A DNA stretch of 64,000 nucleotides from Jatrophihabitans_A lederbergiae (GTDB lineage: Bacteria > Actinomycetota > Actinomycetes > Mycobacteriales > Jatrophihabitantaceae): the NCBI RefSeq assembly GCF_031845305.1, contig NZ_JAVREH010000006.1, positions 62,001-126,000 on the forward strand, read 5' to 3'. The notes under the pieces were generated by a model. The model worked only from the letters and a program-made list of their open reading frames with translations. It ran no database searches and had not been told where the DNA came from. Position 1 is the stretch's first letter, and every line of letters begins with the position of its first letter. Of this stretch, positions 1 through 7,785 are shown piece after piece. The position numbers were made by a program, and so were the translations under genes.

Positions 1-55
1 GAGCTCGCGTGACACTTAGTAACCGTTTCTGCCTCACATTTCGGTGACACGTCCA

Positions 56-2974
56 TCAGCTGCAGCCAGATGTGCTGCCGCACCCCTCGCAGACGAAGCA
101 GGAACCGGCCGGGCGCATCTTCGTCCCGCAGTTCATGCAGAGCGGCGCGTCGGCCGACACGCCGATGATGGACTCCAGCAGCTCGGTGGAGCTGTGCACG
201 TCCGACTTCACCTCGGCCGTGACCTGCGGCTTGCGCTCGGTCACCGGCACCGACTGGGCCAAGGCCTCGAGGTCGTCCTCGGTCTCGCTGGTCGGCGCGT
301 AGCTGCCGGTGTCGAGCTGGCGGGACCGCTCCTCTGCGGTGTAGATGCCGAGTGCCGACCGGGTGTCGAAGGGCAGGTAGTCCAGCGCCAGCCGCCGGAA
401 GATGTAGTCCACGATCGACTGCGCCATCCGGATGTCCGGGTCATCGGTCAAACCGGCCGGCTCGAAGCGCATGTTCGTGAACTTCGAGACGTAGGTCTCC
501 AGCGGAACGCCATGCTGCAGGGCGATCGAGATGGCGATGGAGAAGGCGTCCATCACGCCGGCCAGCGTCGACCCCTGCTTGCCCAGCTTGAGGAACACCT
601 CGCCCAGGCCGTCGTCGGGGTACGAGCCGGCGGTCAGGTAGCCCTCTGCCCCGCCGACAGCGAAGGACACGGTCTGGGACGGACGGGACTTGGGGAGCCG
701 CCGGCGAACCGGGTGGTACTCGACAACCGGAGCAGCCTCGGGGGTCGCGACGGCGTCCTGCTTGGCGCCCTTGCCGGCTGACAGCGGCTGACCGACCTTG
801 CAGTTGTCGCGGTAGACCGCGAGCGCCTTCAGCCCGAGCTTCCAGCCCTGGTAGTAGACGTCGGCGATGTCCTCGACGGTGGCCGACTCCGGCAGGTTGA
901 CGGTCTTCGAGATCGCCCCGGAGAGGAACGGCTGGGTGGCGGCCATCATGCGCACGTGACCCATCGCGCGGATCGCCCGGGCGCCCATCGCGCAGTCGAA
1001 GACGTCGTAGTGCTCCGGCCTGAGGCCCGGCGCGTCCTGCACGTGTCCGTGCTCGCCGATGAACTCGACGATCGCCTCGATCTGCTCCTGCTGGTAGCCG
1101 AGTGCCTTGAGCGCCCGCGGCACCGTCTGGTTGACGATCTGCATCGAGCCGCCGCCGACCAGCTTCTTGAACTTGACCAGCGCCAGGTCCGGCTCGATCC
1201 CGGTCGTGTCGCAGTCCATCATCAGGCCGATGGTCCCGGTGGGGGCGAGCACCGACGCCTGGGCGTTGCGCCAGCCGTTGTCGGCACCGATCTTGAGGCA
1301 CTTGGCCCACTCGGCGGTAGCGTGCGCGAGCACCGACTTGTCGGTCTCGTGGAAGAACCGGACCGAGTCGTTGGCGGCCGCGTGCTTGCGCATCACCCGG
1401 GCGTGGCCCTCGGCATTGCGGGCGAAGCCGTCGTACGGGCCGACCACGCCGGCCAGCTCCGCGGAGCGGCGGTATGCGGTACCGGTCATCAGCGAGGTGA
1501 TGGCGCCGGCCATCGCGCGGCCTGCGTCCGAGTCATACGCCAGGCCCGAGGCCATCAGCAGCGCGCCGAGGTTGGCGTAACCGATACCGAGCTGCCGGTA
1601 GGCGCGGGTGTTGATGCCGATGGACTCCGTCGGGAAGTCGGCGAAGCAGATCGAGATATCCATCGCCGTGATGATCAGCTCGACGGCCTGGACGAACTTC
1701 TCCGAGTCGAAGCTGTTGCCCTCGCCCAGGAACTTCATCAGGTTCAGCGAGGCGAGGTTGCAGGACGTGTTGTCCAGGCTCATGTACTCCGAGCACGGGT
1801 TCGAGGCGGTGATCCGGCCCGACTCCGGGTTCGTGTGCCAGTCGTTGATGGTGTCGTCGTACTGGATGCCCGGGTCGGCGCACTCCCACGCGGCCTTGGC
1901 GACCTTGTTGAAGAGGCCCTTGGCATCGACGGTCTCGATGACCTCGTGCGTCGTACGAGCACGCAGCCCGAACTGGCCACCCTCTTCGACGGCGCGCATG
2001 AACTCGTCCGAAACCCGGACGGAGTTGTTGGCGTTCTGGTACTGGACCGAGGTGATGTCGGCGCCACCGAGGTCCATGTCGAACCCGGCGTCGCGGAGCA
2101 CCCGGATCTTGTCCTCTTCACGGGCCTTGGTCTCGACGAACTCGACGATGTCGGGGTGGTCGATGTCGAGCACGACCATCTTCGCCGCGCGTCGGGTCGC
2201 GCCGCCGGACTTGATCGTGCCCGCGGAGGCGTCGGCGCCCCGCATGAAGCTGACCGGTCCGGACGCGGTACCGCCGGAGGACAGCAGCTCCTTGGATGAG
2301 CGGATCCGGGACAGGTTCAGCCCCGCGCCCGACCCGCCCTTGAAGATCAGGCCCTCTTCGCGGTACCAGTTCAGGATCGAGTCCATCTTGTCGTCGACCG
2401 CGAGGATGAAGCAGGCGCTGACCTGCTGGGGCGAGGTCGTGCCCACGTTGAACCACACCGGCGAGTTGAAGCTGAAGACCTGGTGCAGCAGCATCCAGGT
2501 GAGCTCGTGCTCGAACACCTCGGCGTCCTGAGCGGAGCGGAAGTACCCGTACTCCTCGCCGGCCGTGCGGTAGGTGTGGACGACGCGGTTGATCAGCTGC
2601 TTCAGCGACCACTCACGCTGACTGGTCCCGACCGCGCCGCGGAAGTACTTCGTCGTCACGATGTTGGCGGCATTGACCGACCAGGACACCGGGAACTCGA
2701 CGCCACGCTGCTCGAAGTTGATCGATCCGTCGCGCCAGTTCGTCATGACGACGTCCCGACGCTCCCAGTCCACCTCGTCGTAGGGGTGGGTGCCCTCGGT
2801 GGTGTAGACCCGCTCGACGGCAAGGCCGTTCGAGGGATACACCGGCTGCGACTTGGCGCTCGCCTTGACCGTGCGGGCCTCGCCTGAGTGCTTGGCATTG
2901 GCCGCCGACTTGCCGGCGCCCTTGGCACCCGATGCTGAACTTCCGGTGGATCCGCCTTCGACAACCTCGGTCAT
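56..2974 (-). CDS. nrdJ: Vitamin B12-dependent (class II) ribonucleotide reductase
   Basis: Adenosylcobalamin-dependent reduction of ribonucleotides to deoxyribonucleotides, independent of oxygen. About 972 aa from the ATG at 2974, which I prefer because the longer open frame to 3085 starts in low-complexity Ser/Thr codons. Visible motifs: the first redox Cys in VSACFI (about residue 188), the radical-site NPCSEY (about 392-397) followed by TSCNLASLNL, the phosphate-binding-type segment APTGTIGLMMD, and a C-terminal cysteine cluster (CMNCG, CFVCEGCG, SGCS) that passes reducing equivalents in this family. No intein interrupts the active site. It lies 140 bp downstream of nrdR on the same strand, the nrdR-nrdJ arrangement known from Streptomyces, so NrdR repression through the boxes upstream of nrdR probably covers it. 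Confidence 0.96.
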   Translation of the reverse strand: MTEVVEGGSTGSSASGAKGAGKSAANAKHSGEARTVKASAKSQPVYPSNGLAVERVYTTEGTHPYDEVDWERRDVVMTNWRDGSINFEQRGVEFPVSWSVNAANIVTTKYFRGAVGTSQREWSLKQLINRVVHTYRTAGEEYGYFRSAQDAEVFEHELTWMLLHQVFSFNSPVWFNVGTTSPQQVSACFILAVDDKMDSILNWYREEGLIFKGGSGAGLNLSRIRSSKELLSSGGTASGPVSFMRGADASAGTIKSGGATRRAAKMVVLDIDHPDIVEFVETKAREEDKIRVLRDAGFDMDLGGADITSVQYQNANNSVRVSDEFMRAVEEGGQFGLRARTTHEVIETVDAKGLFNKVAKAAWECADPGIQYDDTINDWHTNPESGRITASNPCSEYMSLDNTSCNLASLNLMKFLGEGNSFDSEKFVQAVELIITAMDISICFADFPTESIGINTRAYRQLGIGYANLGALLMASGLAYDSDAGRAMAGAITSLMTGTAYRRSAELAGVVGPYDGFARNAEGHARVMRKHAAANDSVRFFHETDKSVLAHATAEWAKCLKIGADNGWRNAQASVLAPTGTIGLMMDCDTTGIEPDLALVKFKKLVGGGSMQIVNQTVPRALKALGYQQEQIEAIVEFIGEHGHVQDAPGLRPEHYDVFDCAMGARAIRAMGHVRMMAATQPFLSGAISKTVNLPESATVEDIADVYYQGWKLGLKALAVYRDNCKVGQPLSAGKGAKQDAVATPEAAPVVEYHPVRRRLPKSRPSQTVSFAVGGAEGYLTAGSYPDDGLGEVFLKLGKQGSTLAGVMDAFSIAISIALQHGVPLETYVSKFTNMRFEPAGLTDDPDIRMAQSIVDYIFRRLALDYLPFDTRSALGIYTAEERSRQLDTGSYAPTSETEDDLEALAQSVPVTERKPQVTAEVKSDVHSSTELLESIIGVSADAPLCMNCGTKMRPAGSCFVCEGCGSTSGCS

Positions 2975-3094
2975 AGCCGGCTGTTCCCCTTTTCTCTGAT
3001 TCCCGTGTGACTGGCTGGTGCCCATGCTCATGCTGGTGCTGGTGCTGGTGGTGTCGCTCGGTTGCGATGCCAACCCCGGTGGCATCGCCTTACT

Positions 3095-3159
3095 AGGTGC
3101 TTAGTTCGGCGGCATCAGGTGCTCAGTTCGGCCGTCGCCGTGCTCTGTTCAGCCGTCGC
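3095..3159 (-). repeat. Tandem repeat over the nrdR stop codon (about 22 bp x 3)
   Basis: Three imperfect copies at 3095-3116, 3117-3138 and 3139-3159 share the core GTGCT..GTTC.GCC. On the coding strand the two upstream copies encode the last residues of NrdR (TAEQST, TAELST). The stop TGA (3115-3117) falls where the second copy meets the third. The post-stop copy carries a TAG at the equivalent place, shifted by one frame. Confidence 0.75.
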
Positions 3160-3609
3160 ATCGCGATGCTCGCCGCGCAGCTCGCTGATTGCCTTCTCGA
3201 AGTCGTCGATGGAGCTGAAGGCCTGGTACACACTCGCGAACCGCAGGTAGGCGACCTCGTCCAGCGCCCTCAGCGGGCCGAGGATCGCCAGTCCGACTTC
3301 GGGCGCCGGAATCTCGGCACAGCCGGTGGCTCGAATCGCCTCTTCGACGGTCTGTGCCAGCTGTGCCAGTGCGTCCTCGTCGACCGGACGCCCCTGGCAG
3401 GCGCGCCGGACGCCACTGATGACCTTTTGACGGCTGAAGGGCTCGGTCACCCCGCTGCGCTTGATGACTGCCAGGGTTGCCTCCTCGACCGTGGTGAAGC
3501 GCTTGCCGCACTCGGGACAGCTACGGCGCCGACGGATGACCTGGCCCTCGTCCTGCTCGCGGGAGTCGGTCACCCGTGAGTCAGGATGACGGCAGTACGG
3601 GCACCGCAT
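3115..3609 (-). CDS. nrdR: Transcriptional repressor NrdR
   Basis: ATP/dATP-sensing repressor of ribonucleotide reductase genes, 164 aa. A four-cysteine zinc ribbon is complete (Cys3, Cys6, Cys31, Cys34, with RRRRSCPECGKRFTT), followed by an ATP-cone domain of about 90 residues. The start ATG at 3609 puts the first zinc pair at MRCPYC, as in the family. The C-terminus is unusual: TAEQST and then TAELST repeat, and a third degenerate DNA copy follows the stop codon (3095-3159). First gene of the nrdR-nrdJ unit; candidate NrdR boxes sit about 140-180 bp upstream. Confidence 0.96.
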   Translation of the reverse strand: MRCPYCRHPDSRVTDSREQDEGQVIRRRRSCPECGKRFTTVEEATLAVIKRSGVTEPFSRQKVISGVRRACQGRPVDEDALAQLAQTVEEAIRATGCAEIPAPEVGLAILGPLRALDEVAYLRFASVYQAFSSIDDFEKAISELRGEHRDATAEQSTATAELST

Positions 3610-3720
3610 GCGGGCTACTCCCTCGGTTCAGCCGTGCTGGTTTCGGCCGCATCCCCCGCAGGACCATCCCCAGACGGGTGTGCACAAGGTGGGGACCGCC
3701 GGTGGATGGGGCGGTTCTAC

Positions 3721-3759
3721 CTGTGGACGCCTGTGGACGGAAAAATCAACCTGTGGACG
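3721..3759 (-). promoter_or_regulatory. Three phased DnaA-box-like 9-mers
   Basis: CTGTGGACG occurs at 3721-3729, 3731-3739 and 3751-3759. Read on the other strand each contains GTCCACA, matching 7-8 of 9 positions of the actinobacterial DnaA box TTGTCCACA. Starts are 10 and 20 bp apart, on one face of the helix. The third copy overlaps the weaker NrdR box. Confidence 0.4.
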
Positions 3760-3791
3760 AACGACATGCATGTAACTACTACATCTAGGGG
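3744..3791 (-). promoter_or_regulatory. Candidate NrdR box pair upstream of nrdR
   Basis: NrdR boxes follow acaCwAtATaTwGtgt and come in pairs about 31-32 bp apart. The nrdR-distal box at 3776-3791 has core CTACATCTAG, matching every strongly conserved position. A weaker partner, core CAACCTGTGG at 3747-3756, lies exactly 32 bp away. This fits autoregulation of nrdR-nrdJ. The second box is degenerate, so it is less certain. Confidence 0.6.
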
Positions 3792-3913
3792 TGAACGCTA
3801 GATGGTGATCGAAGCTTCCGCAAGCTGTGGGCTGACCCGCGCGTGTCGCTGTCCGGCGATGATCTTGAGCTGCGGCGCTCGCTGACATGGCGGCTGCTCG
3901 CTCTTTCTGCGTG

Positions 3914-3965
3914 CGGGTTGGTATGTGCTCAGGTGGTCATGGCGGCTCACTGGCATACCAACCCG
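3914..3965. repeat. Perfect 12-bp inverted repeat
   Basis: CGGGTTGGTATG at 3914-3925 pairs with CATACCAACCCG at 3954-3965 around a 28-bp centre. It lies 43 bp after the stop of the LysM gene. No T-tract follows, so a protein-binding site is as likely as a terminator. Confidence 0.55.
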
Positions 3966-4007
3966 GTCGGTCAGGGCGCCGACGGCCATGGCAACAGAGC
4001 TGTACCT

Positions 4008-4643
4008 CTAGCCGAGCTTTAGGGTTTGGCCAGGCGTCAAGGCGACGGTGCCGAGGTGGTTGACACTCCGCAGTCGCGACACAACCGGCCGCGGGTCACG
4101 GTTGGGCGCCACGCGCTGCGCTATCGACCACAGGGTGTCGCCTGCCTGCACTGTCACCGGTGCGGCGCTCACAGGCGGAGCCCCGGCATCGGCGGACCCG
4201 AGCGAGAGATGCGCTACCAGCAGCATCAACGTCCCCAGGCCCAGCACAGCCACCGAAAGCACGACCGTGCCCCGACGGGTAAGCCGCACTGCTGACCGGC
4301 GGGCTGAGGCCAAGGGGGCGGCGCGGAGCGTCGGCACGGCAGGGCTCACGGCCGGACGCGGTGCCGGACACGTCAGCGCGCGAGCCGGGGCGCCTGCGCG
4401 GAGCAGGCGCACCGACGACCCGCTGACGGCGGCACGAGGACCGCGGCGCGGGAGAAGCGCCCGTGCGTCCGGTGACGCGCTGGGCAAGATGGTCACCGCA
4501 GGCCGGGGAACCGCTGACCACATCGCCTCGCGGGAAGGCGTGACCAGGCGCAGCGCGCGAGCAGGCTTCGCGACCGCTCGGCTGCGCCCGCGGGCACGCG
4601 CTGGGATGGAAACCTCGGGGGCGAACTCGCTAGCGACTGACAT
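4008..4643 (-). CDS. SOS-linked LysM membrane protein (ChiZ/DivS-like)
   Basis: 211-aa protein: an Ala/Arg-rich cytoplasmic N-terminus (about 1-124), one membrane helix (about 125-149) and a C-terminal LysM domain (about 163-210, VQAGDTLWSIAQRV ... LTPGQTLKLG). A GAGGAGG ribosome site at 4650-4656 fixes the start at the ATG at 4643 rather than 15 bp earlier. It is divergent from lexA and beside nrdR, as is M. tuberculosis Rv2719c (ChiZ), an SOS-induced LysM protein reported to affect division; Corynebacterium DivS occupies a similar place. By analogy it probably delays division after DNA damage at the septal wall. Two near-perfect SOS boxes lie in the shared promoter. The function is inferred from position and architecture. 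Confidence 0.8.
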   Translation of the reverse strand: MSVASEFAPEVSIPARARGRSRAVAKPARALRLVTPSREAMWSAVPRPAVTILPSASPDARALLPRRGPRAAVSGSSVRLLRAGAPARALTCPAPRPAVSPAVPTLRAAPLASARRSAVRLTRRGTVVLSVAVLGLGTLMLLVAHLSLGSADAGAPPVSAAPVTVQAGDTLWSIAQRVAPNRDPRPVVSRLRSVNHLGTVALTPGQTLKLG

Positions 4644-4685
4644 GGCCGTCCTCCTCATTCGTCGGGCACCAAGCCCGCCTCCGGT

Positions 4686-4701
4686 TCGAACATACTTTCG
4701 A
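4686..4701. promoter_or_regulatory. SOS (LexA) box 1
   Basis: TCGAACATACTTTCGA matches the actinobacterial SOS box TCGAAC-N4-GTTCGA with one mismatch. It lies 43 bp upstream of the LysM gene's ATG, and probably serves mainly that gene. Confidence 0.75.
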
Positions 4702-4765
4702 TCGAACGCCTCTCCGAATGTCTACTACAAGGGTCCGACAGAAGCTAGGGATCCGACACGCCGAA

Positions 4766-4781
4766 TCGAACGGACGTTTGA
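4766..4781. promoter_or_regulatory. SOS (LexA) box 2
   Basis: TCGAACGGACGTTTGA matches TCGAAC-N4-GTTCGA with one mismatch. It lies 80 bp from box 1, on the lexA side of the divergent promoter. Confidence 0.75.
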
Positions 4782-4946
4782 AATAAGTGCTGCCACCGCG
4801 CTATCTTCAGGGCACTTCATCCGCTGTGTGACCAGCGCGGTCGGGCATCAGCGGGCGAGCGGAACGACAGCAGCGAACGGTTGCGGACTGCCACAGCCGC
4901 TGCCGTGCCGGCCACGCCGGCCAGAGACGAGAAAGCGAGACTCCCG

Positions 4947-5699
4947 GTGCCCAAGACACCCACGACGCCGCCCCGCCGGGGTCCCGGACGACCGAAGAAC
5001 AGCACATTGGCCGAACTGCCCGACAACGACACCGGAGACGGCCTCACCGCCCGGCAGCGCGTCATTCTGAATGTCATCCGGGACTCGGTGCAGAATCGCG
5101 GCTTTCCACCGAGCATGCGAGAGATCGGCGATGCGGCCGGCCTGCAGTCGACGTCCAGCGTGAGCCATCAGCTGGCGGTGCTAGAGCACAAGGGCTTCAT
5201 TCGTCGGGACCCCAACAAGCCGCGGGCCCTGGACGTCCGCTCCCCCGACGAACACGAGGAGTCCGCCTCTACTCAGCCCCGGTTACATCCGGTCGCGGAC
5301 GACGCTCTCAATGCCGGTTCGCCTACCCCGGTGCTCGTTCCGGTGATCGGGCGCATCGCTGCCGGCGGACCCATCCTGGCCGAGCAGGTCGTAGAAGACG
5401 TCTTTCCGCTACCGCGAACCCTGGTGGGCGAGGGCACGCTCTACATGCTCAAGGTCCAGGGCGACTCGATGATCGACGCGGCGATCACCGACGGCGACTG
5501 GGTGGTCGTGCGCCAGCAGCCCGACGCCGACAACGGCGAGATTGTGGCCGCGATGATCGACGGAGAGGCGACGGTGAAAACATTCCGGCGTCGCGATGGG
5601 CACGCCTGGCTGCTTCCGCACAACGAGGCCTACTCGCCCATCCCCGCCGATAACGCGACCATCCTCGGCCGCGTCGTGGCGGTTCTGCGCAAGGTATGA
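4947..5699 (+). CDS. lexA: LexA, SOS response repressor
   Basis: About 250 aa from GTG 4947; an upstream TTG at 4881 would add 22 residues and cannot be excluded, as neither has a strong ribosome site. An AT-hook-like GRPKN near the N-terminus precedes the winged helix (LTARQRVILNVIRDSV ... QSTSSVSHQL). Then comes the self-cleavage site in RIAAGGPIL (Ala139-Gly140) and the Ser/Lys dyad, Ser174 in QGDSM and Lys211 in GEATVKTF. All catalytic parts are intact. It should repress itself, the divergent LysM gene and recA through the boxes at 4686, 4766 and 16218. Confidence 0.96.
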   Translation: MPKTPTTPPRRGPGRPKNSTLAELPDNDTGDGLTARQRVILNVIRDSVQNRGFPPSMREIGDAAGLQSTSSVSHQLAVLEHKGFIRRDPNKPRALDVRSPDEHEESASTQPRLHPVADDALNAGSPTPVLVPVIGRIAAGGPILAEQVVEDVFPLPRTLVGEGTLYMLKVQGDSMIDAAITDGDWVVVRQQPDADNGEIVAAMIDGEATVKTFRRRDGHAWLLPHNEAYSPIPADNATILGRVVAVLRKV

Positions 5700-5724
5700 C
5701 GCAGCGGCGTCCTGTCGCTGCGTC
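5698..5724. terminator. Bidirectional hairpin between lexA and tatA
   Basis: GACGCAGCG (5698-5706) and CGCTGCGTC (5716-5724) form a perfect 9-bp stem with a 9-nt loop. It overlaps the lexA stop and sits 5 bp from the tatA stop. No long T-tract follows. Confidence 0.6.
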
Positions 5725-5728
5725 TGTC

Positions 5729-6091
5729 CTACTGGGCCTGGGCCTGCTGCTGAGGTGCTTCCCGTGGCGCCCCGGCGGCGGGCTCGGTCTGCGTCGAGTC
5801 CGGCACCGGCGACACCACCGTGGCCACCGGCGGAACGACCGGCACCACGGGCGCTGTCGGGCTGACCGGCGCAGTGGGGACAACCGGCGTCCCTGCTACC
5901 GGCGGGCCAGCGTGGGTGTCTGCCGCGTCGCGGCTGGAGTCGTCCTCGCCCATGCCCTTCATCTCAGTCTTGAAGATGCGAAGCGAGCGACCAACCGACC
6001 TCGACATCTCCGGCAGCTTCTTGTACCCAAACAGGACCAGCACTACGAGGGCGAGAATCACCCAGTGCGACGGCGCTTCCAAACCAGGCAT
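5729..6091 (-). CDS. tatA: Sec-independent translocase subunit TatA
   Basis: 120 aa. An N-terminal membrane helix (about 10-23, VILALVVLVLFGYKKLPEM) contains the FG hinge, followed by an amphipathic helix (SRSVGRSLRIFKTEM). This is the signature of the pore-forming TatA subunit of twin-arginine export. The rest is a Pro/Thr/Val/Gln-rich tail with simple VVP and QA repeats. A GGGAG site precedes the ATG. No tatB or tatC is nearby. TatB is an alternative, but the short amphipathic helix favours TatA. Confidence 0.88.
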   Translation of the reverse strand: MPGLEAPSHWVILALVVLVLFGYKKLPEMSRSVGRSLRIFKTEMKGMGEDDSSRDAADTHAGPPVAGTPVVPTAPVSPTAPVVPVVPPVATVVSPVPDSTQTEPAAGAPREAPQQQAQAQ

Positions 6092-6201
6092 GCCTTTGTC
6101 TCCCTGTCGACGGCAGCAACATCACTCAGCCTACGCGGCACGGGCCGAACCAGAGCGGTGCGGAGCGCGGAGTGCAGCGGATTCGATACCGCGCGCGGCG
6201 C

Positions 6202-7728
6202 CTACACCGTGGCGAACTCTTCCAGCGTCGCGGCCAGATCGGGACGAACCCGCGCGCTGATCAGCGTCCCATCGTTCGTGTGGTCCTCGGAGACCACTTC
6301 ACCGTCGGAGTGGATCCGGGCGAGCAGATCGCCACGGGTGTACGGGATGAGCGCCACCACCGAGCGATCCGGCCGCGGCAAGCGCTCCTCGATGAGCTGC
6401 CGGAGGTCGTCCAGGCCGAATCCGGTGCGGGCCGAGACGAACAGCGCGCTGGGCACCAGGCTGCGCAGGCGCAGCTGGGTCTCGGCGTCGGCGTCATCGA
6501 CCTTGTTGAAGATAATCTGCTCCGGCACGTCGAGCGCCTCGATGTCGGCAAGCACCTCGCGCACGGCCTTGATCTGTGCTTCCGGGTCCTCGTCGGAGGC
6601 GTCCACGACATGCAGGATCAGATCCGCGGCGGCGACCTCCTCCAGGGTGGACCGAAAAGCCTCGACGAGTTGGTGCGGAAGGTGCCGGACGAAACCGACC
6701 GTGTCCGACAGTGTGTACACCCGGCCGTCGGAGGTCTCCGCGCGGCGGACCGTCGGATCCAGCGTGGCGAACAGCGCGTTCTCGACCAGGACACCGGCAC
6801 CGGTGAGCCGATTGAGCAGCGAGGACTTGCCCGCGTTGGTATAGCCGGCCAGGACCACGGAGGGAACCTGGTTGTTGTCGCGACGGGAGCGCTTGACGTC
6901 GCGGGCGGTCTTCATGCCGGAAATCTCTTTGCGCAGTTTCGACATCCGCGCGGTGATGCGGCGCCGGTCGATCTCGAGCTTGGTCTCACCGGGGCCACGG
7001 CCACCGATGCCGACACCGTTCGCGGCCCGTCCACCGACCTGCCGCGAGAGCGACTCACCCCAACCGCGCAGACGCGGTACCAGGTACTGCAGCTGGGCCA
7101 GTTCCACCTGGGCCTTGCCCTCGCGGGACCGGGCGTGCTGGGCGAAGATGTCCAGAATCAGCGCGGTCCGGTCGACCACCTTCACCTTCACGACCCCTTC
7201 CAGCTGCCTGAGCTGGCCAGGGGCCAGCTCACCGTCACAGATGACGGTGTCCGCGCCGGTCGTATCAACGACATCACGGAGCTCCTTGGCCTTACCCGAG
7301 CCGATGTAGGTTGCGGGGTCCGGGCGGTCCCTGCGCTGCACGAGCCCGTCCAGAACCTCGGAGCCAGCCGTCTCGGCCAGCCGGGCCAGCTCGCGCATCG
7401 AGTTCTCGGCCTGGGCCAGAGTTCCGGTGGTCCACACGCCCACGAGCACGACGCGTTCGAGGCGAAGTTGCCGGTATTCGACCTCGGTGATGTCGGTGAG
7501 CTCTGTCGACAGGCCGGCGACGCGGCGCAGCGCCGCGCGTTCGGACAGGTCGTACTCGCCGAGCGTGAAGTCAGGGCCGTCAGCGGAGTCAGTGGTGAAT
7601 CGCCGAACACCCGACTGGCTGCCCGAGGAGCTGTGCCCGTCGGAGGCCACCGTGAGGTCGTGAGTCGCTTCTTCAGCAACCGGCGCCGTGGCGCCCTTGC
7701 CGGCATCTGTTCGTTGGTCAGCAGTCAT
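6202..7728 (-). CDS. hflX: Ribosome-associated GTPase HflX
   Basis: About 508 aa. A nucleotide-binding N-terminal domain and coiled coil (GRGPGETKLEIDRRRI) precede the G domain: P-loop GYTNAGKSS (about residue 295), then DTVGFVRHLPHQLVEAF and NKVDD. HflX splits stalled 70S ribosomes and rescues translation under heat or antibiotic stress. The ATG at 7728 has GGAAG just upstream; an in-frame GTG at 7746 is an alternative start. It follows dapF and miaA on the same strand, a conserved actinobacterial order. Confidence 0.95.
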   Translation of the reverse strand: MTADQRTDAGKGATAPVAEEATHDLTVASDGHSSSGSQSGVRRFTTDSADGPDFTLGEYDLSERAALRRVAGLSTELTDITEVEYRQLRLERVVLVGVWTTGTLAQAENSMRELARLAETAGSEVLDGLVQRRDRPDPATYIGSGKAKELRDVVDTTGADTVICDGELAPGQLRQLEGVVKVKVVDRTALILDIFAQHARSREGKAQVELAQLQYLVPRLRGWGESLSRQVGGRAANGVGIGGRGPGETKLEIDRRRITARMSKLRKEISGMKTARDVKRSRRDNNQVPSVVLAGYTNAGKSSLLNRLTGAGVLVENALFATLDPTVRRAETSDGRVYTLSDTVGFVRHLPHQLVEAFRSTLEEVAAADLILHVVDASDEDPEAQIKAVREVLADIEALDVPEQIIFNKVDDADAETQLRLRSLVPSALFVSARTGFGLDDLRQLIEERLPRPDRSVVALIPYTRGDLLARIHSDGEVVSEDHTNDGTLISARVRPDLAATLEEFATV

Positions 7729-7785
7729 CGTCTTCCATGGTGACACCAGGGCGCCCCTGAATGCGACGCAATTTCACTCAGAGCA

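Larger units (their letters stand above)
3610..4007. other. 398-bp intergenic region nrdR / LysM gene
   Basis: No convincing gene; short open frames here lack family features and ribosome sites. It holds the nrdR promoter side (phased CTGTGGACG 9-mers and a NrdR-box pair, 3721-3791) and, nearer the LysM gene, a perfect 12-bp inverted repeat (3914-3925 / 3954-3965). Confidence 0.6.

Noticed and set aside
956..2299. Long open frame on the plus strand opposite nrdJ
   Set aside because: It mirrors nrdJ codons in a high-GC gene; composition is Arg/Val/Asp/His shadow-like and no family motif is seen. Similar long shadows lie opposite rny, ftsK, pnp, alaS and rarA.
56..2974. NrdJ intein
   Set aside because: The active-site region NPCSEY is uninterrupted and total length is normal.
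2975..3114. Cobalamin riboswitch before nrdJ
   Set aside because: The 140-bp spacer holds GCTGGT repeats but I could not find a B12-box-like core; too short for a full riboswitch.
3628..3888. Small minus-strand gene upstream of nrdR
   Set aside because: No ribosome site or family; it covers the NrdR/DnaA-like sites.
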